Shown here: one piece after another, positions 11,119-21,078 of the stretch
Numbering within the stretch: the first letter of the stretch is position 1
Layout: each line of letters starts with the position of its first letter
DNA from: Flammula alnicola
Taxonomy: Eukaryota > Basidiomycota > Agaricomycetes > Agaricales > Strophariaceae
Assembly (NCBI GenBank): GCA_015499995.1
Contig: JADNRV010000058.1
Span: 62,001 to 126,000 of the forward strand
Direction of reading: 5' to 3'
DNA: 64,000 nucleotides
Notes under the pieces: generated by a model
Told to the model about the DNA's origin: nothing
Seen by the model: the letters and a program-made list of their open reading frames with translations, nothing else
The model's database searches: none
Position numbers and translations under genes: made by a program

Positions 11119-12620
11119 TTGGCTGCAGTCTTCGTGCCCACACCCTCTCTTAAATCTCTGCCAGAGAGCGGAGTAAATTACCCCAGCTTTCCGCTACACC
11201 ACAACCTGACGAGCTATTTCTCGAACCTTCCTGTCTCGCCAAGGTTGTCAACTTCACGCTCAATTCCTCACAGTCTGTCCTCTCGAGAAAGAAAGGCAAT
11301 GAGACGAAGATGAGCGCGTCCGGGATGCTCTATTTCAGCAGTTCAAGGATGAAGGGAAACAGAGATACCATACCGGCTTTGCTGCAGCCCTCGGTGTGCA
11401 AACAGAAGCCCTCACCCTCTTTCTGCCCTTTCCTCTTCTTCTGGGCCCGACAACGAGGAACAACAGGTCGACGCAGCTACTACTGTATCAGTCCAGGTGC
11501 CGAGCCCATCCCTGTCTCTTCTTCCATCTGCAATGAAGAGAACCGGCTGTACGAAGCTGCTATCACTGCTTCCCTTCAGATGCCACACCGACTCGACACC
11601 CCCTCTCTGCGGACGGTTTCTCGTCTTCCAAATCCGCAATTCCCTTCACCTTCATCCCCATTTCTGGCCTGAGTTCATCTCCCTCTGAGCGTGTCGCCCC
11701 TTTATCCCACGCGCTTCCACCGTGCTAGTCGACTATGGTTTGCACCGTTCCTTACCGTCCGCCATCTATCACCAAGCACTTGACCGAGACTGGATGCGGC
11801 TTCCGGTCGATAACACGAAGAAGCCAAAGCGAGTTAATCGAATGAATCTCGACAACCGCTTCACGCTGGTATTTTAGCATGAGGTATTTTTTATCAATTC
11901 TTTCGTCGTTCACTGTTCACATCTAATAAACTTTCTAGGATGCGAAGGCTGCCCAACTTCGGGCTGTTCATGAGTGCCCGAGATGGCCCAAATAGATCTT
12001 AAGGGACGCCGTCGACATCCGCGAGCAGCTCGACATTCTTGCTAGTATTACGACACTCGGAGCTCCCAGTGGAGCACCAGCACCCTGTCCTACCCTCACG
12101 ATGTCAAAAAGGATGGCTGCCTCCTTTGACTCCTCGGAACAACATGCCTCTGCTTCGAGATTTTTATCCAATAGTCAACAACGATGGACACCCACCTCCG
12201 AAAGAACATGACGGGCGAGCGTGGAAGTGTTAGGCATAAGCTCGAGAAGCGGAAGATGGAGCCCTCGTCAGTCTCTCAGATGATGACTAGTTGGTGATTG
12301 TCGAGCAACCGTGGTCTAAGCGGCATGCTGAACATGACATGGATATTAACAGCCGACCGACGCAATGACGGCGCCAACGTTCTCCCCTTGCGAGTTCCAG
12401 CACCTCCCGTCGTCTCTCCCCTTCCTCCTCATCTGTTCATCCCGATACTCCAATATCTTCGAGTTACTCTCATTACTCTGATTCTAATATACTTCTACTA
12501 ACACAGAAAAAACAACAAGACGACGACGAAGGAGCAAAGCGACAACCTCGTCTTAGTGTGTGGTCGTTTGCGCTAGCCATCGCTCTGCCTTGCTCGGGCT
12601 TGAGATGCGGCGAACCAGGC
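11119..12620 (+). pseudogene. Decayed coding sequence, family not recognised
   Basis: Short stretches with coding character lie in different frames and are broken by stops: near 11280-11400 RDALFQQFKDEGKQRYHTGF, near 11720-11880 VDYGLHRSLPSAIYHQALDR then KKPKRVNRMNLDNRF and a stop, near 11940-12200 REQLDILASITTLGAPSG, and a Ser/Pro-rich stretch near 12360-12480. They follow the same strand and order, as in one broken gene or transposon-derived protein. No domain can be named. Confidence 0.25.
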
Positions 12621-13956
12621 AGCCCGCGAGAAATGCGATAAGTCGAAAGACAAGAGACGAGATGGAGGCGGACAAGATAGGCACCGCTCCTACTCGGTCT
12701 CGGCCTCGTTGTCCATCTCCCTTGCCACCCCTTTCTCTTGCCCACCTTGTCCCTCGTCGTGCGTGTTCTCCGTGGGACGAACTCCGTTGGCTATTGTCCG
12801 CGGCGTGAACCTTGTCATGTGTCATTGTACTTCGTGGCGCGAGCATCGTCACAGCGAGACGCAGGGTACGTACTCGCTGGGTGCATGATTTCGGAGCTTG
12901 CACCATGGGTGGGGCTTCGGAGAACCAGAAAACGATGAAGAGGACACGACGAGATAAACAACCATTCATGGTGCTCGCCTCCGCGCCGTGTCGTCGTGGC
13001 TCCGTCGCGAGTCCGCCTTTGATGAGGTTGGGTTGTCTGGTTTCGGAGCTTGGTGAGTTGGGTGTGGTTGTGCTGTGCACAGCGTACGTCGTGGCGAATG
13101 AAACGAGGTGAGAGACTCTCTCTCGTCTCTCAGCTGGCCCCGACGAAAGGGGAGGGGCACGCGGCGCGGTCCGTGCACGAATGTAAAAGTCACATTGCTG
13201 TCAGTAATACCATAATAAATATATGCTTAACACATCACTTATGTACCTCTCTGTAATTTTGAGATAGAGGGACAAGCGATGGGCGGCGATGGAGGCTGAG
13301 AACAAAGATCAACAGTCGATCTTCGTTCGAGTAGAGTTTCAGCAGCTGATTCCGAGGGGCTTCCGAGAACTAGACCATGGCATTGAATCGGAACACATTT
13401 AAAAGGTGCGAGTCGCCTGTTTTATTTATGAGGAAGTAAATGTCTAATCGTGAAAGCTACCTCCGTGCACCACACAAATGCTGATTTCGGGTACTTAATC
13501 TTGTCCCCTCTCGTCCCGCCAACGTCCCGCTTCCATTGTTTTCAGAATCAGTCCCTCCGCCAAGCCTTGTCTCGATATCTGCGTGTTGACAAAAAAAAAA
13601 GCAGAAATTTGCTCATACATTCACCACTGGTTCCCTGCGCATTGAAGAACTTGCAAAGAACACATTTTTTGTCAGAATGGTAAATACTCGGTTGGATTGT
13701 GGCATGTGGACACATGTGTACTGGTCTTGCCCATATCCGTTATGGCTATCTTCTAATAGTCTTCTATATTTGCGCAGTCACAAGGCCGCATCTTTGTGCT
13801 CGACTGTTCATCAGAGAAGAGAACCTGTTGGTGACGGTTATTAAACAGGGCTGTTGACGTCGAATATAATCCAAGGCCCTGACCTGTGACCGCCTCCTTG
13901 CAAGCTTGTCCTGCGCTCTCATCTTCGTAGGATCTAAGCAGGCCTCTTTTTCTACC
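12621..13956. other. Intergenic stretch without a supported gene
   Basis: The part 12560-13180 is GC-rich and gives long overlapping open frames on both strands (one of 175 codons on the minus strand, 12553-13080). Composition and lack of introns or motifs suggest chance frames. A phrase around GTTTCGGAGCTTG-type sequence recurs near 12890 and 13040. From 13250 to the MYND gene start nothing was seen apart from presumed promoter sequence. Confidence 0.4.
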
Positions 13957-16398
13957 ATGCCTCCTCGCGGAACTCGGGTGAAAGGGAAACCCAGAAGCAA
14001 CACACCGAAAAATCCGACGTCATCTTCCACGGGCTCTAGGATGCGCCTCGACGAGGATGACGGCTTCCTATCTGATCTTGATAATGCTAAAGGGTGGAAT
14101 GTTGTAGTCAACGTCCTTTGTGCTTCATTTGATCTCCCAGGTGAGTTCTTTCTTTCAGCGTTTTGGATTATGGACAAGGTTTTTTTAAATTTTAATTAAA
14201 CTTTTAAGATCTCACTTCTCGCAACGGATTGAAGAAAGTTCATGCCAACTTCGAGGCTATCTATTCCAAGATGGACAGAGTATACGAGACGAACCTGGAA
14301 GATGTCAAAATTAGAGGAGGAATCGTCGGGATCTTCGCGAAAATGTGCGTAGACTCGATTTTGCGCAACAAGCTTTTCGAGAAAGGTGTGTTTTGCTTCA
14401 TCATGGTTTGTCATCTTTTGACCCTCGTCCATAGGGATATTGCGCAAGATCATTCCGCTTTTGAACATCGACGAGACGCGACATCTTGCTCTCCGGGCTT
14501 TGAGCAATATCACTCACCACGGTGGCAGGAGCATCCGCACGGAAATCGCTGAACACTGTACCAACATAATCATCAAACTCATCCGAGACCTACCTGACGA
14601 CGAGAGAGTTGCCGAGCTTGGCGTGGCCACGCTCGTGCATTCTATCTGTGCCGTCGTCGACGGTGACAAGGAGCCGGACGATCCTCGAGTTTTCAAGACC
14701 CTCGACATGGTGGACGTTTTCAAGGTGCTTCTGGAGACGATGAAGAGACCGTACTCTTCCCCGCGGTCAATCATCGAGCATGTAATCGAATTGTTGTTTG
14801 TGGCCAGCCTCCATGCGGCGAGCGCATACAAGGCGTATCCACCCGCGATCAATTTCTTAGTTGCAGGTCTGCGGAGCAACGACTGGGTATGCCGGTGTAC
14901 GTGTCTTAACGCGTTGATCAGGATCTATCGTTTCGAAGGCGAGGACGACCAGAGCGGACTTCACCCAATCTTCTTCACGGAAGCCATGAAAACAGGCCCG
15001 CCTCCCCATCTTGGTGCTATCATGGATGCCTATGGTCGCGAACGCTGTGATACCTATCTGACGTATGCTTGCAATATGCAATCTGCCAAGGCGATAATGG
15101 TGTATGCGAAGGATCGTGACCTTTATGCTTTGGGTCTGAAGCAAGGAGCATTAATCGTGAAGACCGAGTTTTCGATCATAAATGGGACGGGCCTGTACAT
15201 CCCTAACTCGCCCTTCGATATGTGGTCGGATTCATTGAAATTCTCGGCCGATGCGATTAGGCAGAAAGGGAAGCCTAGTGAGGAGGACTTGGCTGACATC
15301 GTGGAGTTGAAATTCCTCATCTCCAAACACCTCATATCTGAAGCCGTAGACCTTGCGAAAAAGGCGCTGCAGCGTGACCCTCATCAGGCGTATTTCTACT
15401 ATGCCATCAGTTTATCTGGGGATTACGTCCAGGGCCTGCGCGCGGCGAAGAAAGGCATGAAGTGCAAGATCACTACGCCGTTCTTGAAACATCAGATGAT
15501 GCAGCGCGCAGCTGACCATGCAGCAAATATGGGGCTGAAGCTCATGATGGGCATGCCAGAAGCAGGTGAAAAGGTCTGGGAAGAGGGCATCGCATTCTTG
15601 ATGAGTGCCCTGGAGGACGCCAAAGCCTATTTGGAGGGAGCACCACCGGACAATAGGCATATGAAGAATATGGGTTATTGGTTTGTGTTGCTCAGCATAC
15701 TTGTTAAACCAGACATGAGCCCTGATTTGAAGGAGTTGGACGTAAGTCAAAGATATTATGTTTTATTCACTGCGTTAATCATTCATTTAATTTATTGGAT
15801 TTATAGGGCGCTCTCAAGAGCCTGAAAATCGCGGACCAATTCAGCGAGTTCGTAGGGATCACCCCACCAAAGACCACTCTGCGTCTTACCCAGCAGGCAG
15901 TAGTCAAGCACTATCCTCTCGCGGTTACGGAGTTCTCGCACGTTTTCGCTAAGCTGGATGAACTCAGAGACACGGTTGCACCTGCAATGGACCGCAATAA
16001 GGTTGAGGACGATCTCGCGGCATGGTTAGATGATTTGCGGCTGGAGGATGGTACGCTAGAGGATGTGATTCAATGTGGCTCAGGCCTAGGCCCGAAAGTC
16101 AACGCGGACGATATTGACCTATATAGATGCTCATGGTGCGGGAATCCTTCCGCTGTGCTCCGAAAATGTGCGTTTCTCGATGTCTTCATTAAAATATTGA
16201 TGTCTGTTGTTGCTGACGCCAATATGCTTTCTCTTCAACTATAGGTAGCAGATGCTCGAAGACCAGGTACTTTCGAGAAAATCCTTTACTCCTTTGGCGA
16301 GCCTCTGACCGTGGTCTTTCTACTACAGATATTGTGATGCTGGTTGCCAAAAGTCCCACTGGACAAATCACAAGAAAGAGTGCTATCTGGACTCCTAA
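13957..16398 (+). CDS. MYND zinc-finger protein with ARM/TPR-like helical body, 706 aa
   Basis: Six exons (13957-14140, 14209-14385, 14435-15741, 15807-16167, 16245-16266, 16329-16398) total 2121 nt, an exact frame. The body is alpha-helical repeat-like (LALRALSNITHHGG, LKSLKIAD-like segments). Residues about 664-702 form a MYND finger with the expected C-X2-C, C-X2-C, C-X3-C, H and C spacing (CSWC, CSRC, YCDAGC, H, EC). MYND fingers mostly bind proline-rich partner peptides, often in regulatory proteins; no SET domain is present, so this is not a SMYD methyltransferase. The gene is the full-length paralogue of the one at the left edge. Function is otherwise unknown. Confidence 0.93.
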
Positions 16399-17954
16399 AG
16401 GGCGCGCTACGCGCTACGAGTGACTTCACTTCGCTCTGTCTACTCTAACGACGCTTCTACAGAACTCGCTCTACCGCGTTCTAGCATGTACTTCTGCCTC
16501 TGTATTTCGACCTGTCTCCCTTTCTATCAGGCCTGATAGTTAGTAAATGTTCAGACTTCAAAATTGTACTTTACAGAACGACTCCCAGTGCCAGACCTAA
16601 ATTTTGTCTGCTGAAAGCACAACGCGGCCACCAAGGCTTAAGGATCCTCAGGAATACTTCCCTCTCCTTCGATCTGTAAGTACCCTTCTAGGATGTGGGT
16701 GTTTGCGTGTCTAGTATCTATGAAATTTATCAAAATTCCGGGAAACATTTGAACGTGGACGCCTTTCAAGCTTCATGGATTTTCGGAAGAGGCCATGCAG
16801 CGGAATTTTCGACATGTTCTCCTACACTTCTTAAGGCCTCCCCAACGCCTGAAGAAGGGTGCAATTAGTATCCTCCTTATCCCACCTACGCGCGCCTTGC
16901 TCTCTCGGAAGTGGAGTTGCTAACTTCGTGAATTACACACCCTTTTCTTGATAAAAATAAAGCGCGCCCCATTCTCTTATTGGTCGATGGTGACCGGTGA
17001 CCCAATAATTAAAATTATCATGGTCGTTGCTTCCTAGGGACCGACATCTATAGACTATGGACTCGGTGGGTTCGAGGTGCCAATAGGCTGTCCGAAACAG
17101 GAAGGATATCGATTAGGTCACAAATTTTTTGCTGTTTAAAAGTTCTTCCAGGCGATCAACTGGCAAGAATCTAAGATTGCGGAGGATCAGTGCTATCTCC
17201 AACTTGAATGGCAGGAACTTGAAAACAACATGGGGGACAGGCCTGCCGCCTCAAGTCAGAACTTCAATTAAAGAATGGCATGGGTTGGAAACAAAGTCAA
17301 AACCGTACTGATCTTCGACGGACTCGGAGTCACTTTCTCCACTATCATTCGTGAAAATGAACTCGCGCCAGCATTGAAAGTTGAGATGAGATGAACGGGG
17401 GGAGATAGGGAGAGATCAGGTAGGCATCTTTTGTAACAGGGCAACTTAAATTTGCAAATGATCTATGATCATGCTTAAGCTTATAGTTTTCTGTATGGCG
17501 TTAATAGTGTTAACACCCAAGGTAGGGGGCTTGGGTGGGACGGTCGCAGACGGTCCTTGGTCATCACACTCCTCACATCCCATGAGACACTTTCGAGAGC
17601 GACGGCGCCTACAATCAGCAATTTGGAGCGGGAATTGATATTTTCAGCAAATTTTCAGGCGAATGCGGGAATGGCTCGTACGGAACCATGCGGTTCCAGG
17701 ACAGGCTAGCTGGGGATAATTTATCACGTTTCAGTGGACGGTTTCACACAAAATCTGGAGGCGTTCAGGGAAGCGCAGGGACGAGAACATAATAATATCA
17801 TGGCCGCAAGCCGACCTGAAGACCCTTTCTTGCTTCGCATCCTCCAAAGTCGGACACCCACTACTCCACGGAATACAGCTGCCCTCAGGCTCCTGCGCGC
17901 GTGCGCCTTCTTTGCGCGTCGACGACGAAAGCAGTCAATTGGGACTTCGCGCGC
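16399..17954. other. Intergenic region, no gene seen
   Basis: About 1.55 kb between the MYND gene and the 7TM gene. Only short open frames occur (for example 60 codons at 17129). From 17734 a frame starting MDGFTQNLEAFREAQ looks mildly coding but is out of frame with the first membrane segment at 17955; an extra 5' exon of the next gene cannot be excluded. Confidence 0.4.
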
Positions 17955-19804
17955 ATGCATTTCGGCCTCAAGATCGCTTGGTTTGTCCTTTCCATTACCG
18001 GTGGGTATTGTCTCGCAGTTTTTAAAGCTTTAATGAACTTAATGAACTCCTTGCTTCCACTGCACTACAGGCCTTGCAGCGTGCTGGATAGTTCTATGGG
18101 CATTCGCGCGCGCAGTCGGTACGAAATGGGGTCCCGTACTGTATTGTATTGGGAATACGCTGCTGCAGGGAATCTTCTGCCTTGGTAAGCCTACAGTGCA
18201 AACCTTCATACAAGAGGCACTCGATGACGTCTTCCCTCTTTTTTTTATTTTTTTATTAGGTATGATCTATAGGATGGATCCATTCGAAATGCCCAGATCA
18301 TTTTGTATTGGTTTGTCGAAATAATTGCCTGATCACTTGGATTGCTCTAATTCACCTTGCAAAAAATAGTACAGACGGTTGTAATTTCGTTTGCAGGGTA
18401 CTTCAGCGCAGGCGTGGCTATGGCCTTTTCTCTGGCCACAAGTTTGACAGTCTTGAAGCCTAAAACATGGGGCGATGGTGTACGGTATGTCGAAGTTGCT
18501 CTTTCTTTCTTATCTTTCTGGTGGCCAGAGAATGGCCAGAGAAACTAACAAAGAAACCAGTGCTTTGAAATGGCGGAATATTTATGCTGCACCTATTATC
18601 GCATTTCCTCTTATTGCTACAATAATCCACATTATTTTCATTCTAAAGTTCGACTCGGTCAAGCCCTCCGATGACATGCATTGCGATTCAACGGATCCGG
18701 AGTGGTACGTGCCCAGAGCAACCTCCGATCCTGTTCATTTTTTTCTAACCTACGTTTCTTTCCTCAGGGTTCGTTTCTTGGGCTATGCAGGCGTTCCCTT
18801 CGTGATGGCGTGGCCGTCTCTGTACTTATCGGTAAAATCCATCCTCAGGGTACACAAGACAAATCAACATCTTCAACGTGCATGTCCAGAAAGCGTTGAC
18901 GAGTTTACCTCCGTACCTAGGAAGTCGCGCAAACGGGAAATCAGCTTCGCCACGCGCATGGGTCTATCCTCTCCACAACCTGTTCATCCCCGTCGTGAAC
19001 CGATTGCACCTGCGATAACGAGTCCTGCACTGTTGGCAAAGAAGTTCCACCTACCGTTCAAGGCCCCTAAGGCCGCTAGTACAGACCATGACACGCAAGA
19101 ATCGTCTAATTTCTCTGCACTGGATCTTCAGGACGATACTAGCTCGCGGGTGTCAGTGTCTTTTCCAACCTTTGCGCACCCGGAGACGACGGGGACGCCC
19201 GTGGAGGAAGAGCGAGAACGGACAATCCGGCTCTCGGTAGTGGATAAACAGGAAGAGCAGAAGAGTGCTGAGTGGGACGACGAGTTGGTCAAGGAGCCAC
19301 GCGGCAGCGACTCCAACGAAGACACGGGCTGGAATGAAGATAAATTGGATCTGCAGTCGGTGTCTGATATTGGGAAAGACGAATATGTGATGAGCGACGC
19401 AAAACCTCATTCACCTCGACCGACTTCGATGGCGCCTTCAGCAGCATATCGGAAAACACGGCGGCCGATTCCAAATCTCGCTCCTGCTGTATGGCGGATT
19501 GTTTTGTTTCAAGTGTGAGTGCACTCGACATTGACGACATTCCCTCGTTTTACTGAATAGTTGGACCGCTTGGTAGTGTTTTCACATCTGTTCAATTCTT
19601 GGCTTGCATTTCAACCATCATCGATGTTATTGCCCGACGACCTAAGCCCACACCGCTAGGGACCCAACATTTCGCATTGCTGCTGGCAGCATGGGGCCCA
19701 GTCATTATTTTTGGTGCGTATATTCTATTGTGGTAAAAATATCATGAACGTTGCTGATAGCAATGCTGGTGAAGGGCATCTACCTGCTGTGCGACGCAAT
19801 CTGA
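17955..19804 (+). CDS. Seven-transmembrane GPCR-like protein, 465 aa
   Basis: Eight exons (17955-18000, 18071-18184, 18260-18310, 18370-18484, 18561-18704, 18768-19514, 19577-19713, 19761-19804) total 1398 nt, an exact frame. Hydrophobic segments lie near residues 7-31, 36-58, 68-95, 116-137, 157-178, 395-425 and 435-462. Between the fifth and sixth is a loop of about 215 residues rich in Ser, Glu and Asp, which by the usual topology would be cytoplasmic and a site for phosphorylation. The C-terminus ends just after the last segment. This resembles fungal nutrient or orphan GPCR-like proteins, but no specific class signature (STE2, STE3, Git3) was recognised. The start is the ATG twelve residues before the first segment; the frame is open further upstream, so a longer N-terminus is possible. 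Confidence 0.82.
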
Positions 19805-19996
19805 TACCTTGGCGTGCAATCTCATGACGGAGGTTTAGTTCTGCTCAACTTTCGACAGTTGATATTTCATATTATCATTACCTTGTATCTAATAGTCTGG
19901 TTTGAGGAATAGAATTCCGAATTTATCTTTCCATTGAATTCTATTAACGCGCAAGATGGTACAAGTACTAAAAGTAAGAGATAATGCGAGGTTGCA

Positions 19997-20716
19997 TCAT
20001 AACCCACGACGACTGACAAAGTTGTTTAGGTCTTGGGATGTTGCTACTGCCAAAACGAATTTACGGTTTTGATCCGTTACTGTAAAATAATATTCCCTGG
20101 TGAGATAGGTTGCATTTGGGAAAGAATACTACTGACCTAGGGCGAAGATATTTGTTTTGAGGAACTCTTCTAGCTCTGACAATGGTGACAGAGGTGTGAT
20201 CGTTGTATATGGCTCTGACGAAGTCCGCTTGAACTTAGTCATATACTGGCTGACCTTGTCATCCTACGTGGTTGACAGTGTGGAGTAAGTCATGACTCGC
20301 ATGGAGTTGAGAGATCCTCTTAACAGGTACTTATGACACGTACAGGATTGGCCTGACCAGCTTCCCATTTCTCCTTCAGCTTGGCGGCGTCGACGTATCC
20401 CAAAGGGCGCCTATTCCTGTTCAAAACGCTAGAGGAGACACGATTCGATGATAGTCCGATGATAATGTTTTTAAACACACGGAATATGAGAGAAGTCCCG
20501 CTCGTAGGCCATCTCGATCGCTCGCGAAATGGCTTCATTTGAGGATATCGAGAACGCTGGTGGAAGTTGTAAGTCCTAAAATGACAAGAGGAATCTGGTG
20601 AGATGGAAGGCATTAAACGACTGTCGATTATTTACCTCAACGACAGCACCGCGATATTTATCTGCGGGTAACGGCAAGGGCTGGAAGGAAGAGCTGCTCA
20701 TTGTTGCAGTCGCCAT
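19997..20716 (-). CDS. CBS-domain protein, 156 aa
   Basis: Five exons on the minus strand (20716-20636, 20575-20481, 20428-20344, 20263-20137, 20079-19997) total 471 nt, an exact frame. After the first intron the protein reads DLQLPPAFSI, then AIEMAYERDFSHIPVLNR and LGYVDAAKLKEKW, which is typical of a CBS motif; the second half (YMTKFKR, LEEFLKTNIFAL, KFVLAVATSQDL) is the second CBS half. CBS pairs bind adenosine nucleotides or SAM in many proteins. The exact role of this small fungal family is not known to me. Tail to tail with the 7TM gene and divergent from MLH1. Confidence 0.88.
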
Positions 20717-21078
20717 TGAACAACTTAGAAGGAATGGAAGAACGTCGATATATGGGGAGGGGTTTGAAGATTTGTGGTCGCGGCTTGGATATGCAGCAAT
20801 AAGGGACCTTGAGGTGTGCTTGAGAGGTGAGAGTGAGTTATTCCCAATAGTGATCTGAGCTTGCACGGTGCGGATGATGGAAGCAGAGAACGGCCGCACG
20901 ATAACATCGGTCGTCCTAGGGTTAGGTCTCATGCGTATCTAGGGTTGGGGCTACATTTACGTACTGCCTGACATTCCTGTCAAGCTGTTCCTCTCACTTC
21001 AGTTCTTACTATGTACCAGCGAACCTGAAATCCCTCTAATAGATCAAGATTTTAGAGGAAAGACAATACTTTTGAGAA
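20717..21078. other. Divergent promoter region of the CBS gene and MLH1
   Basis: 362 bp between two start codons on opposite strands. The CBS-gene frame stays open upstream to 20932, but that part reads as untranslated leader. No other element was recognised. Confidence 0.4.

Noticed and set aside
12553..13080. 175-codon minus-strand frame
   Set aside because: GC-rich, overlaps equally long frames on the other strand, no introns or motif.
14435..15741. SMYD-type lysine methyltransferase
   Set aside because: A MYND finger is present but at the C-terminus and no SET motifs occur.
20598..20858. 86-codon plus-strand frame
   Set aside because: Antisense to exon 1 and leader of the CBS gene, whose five exons close exactly.
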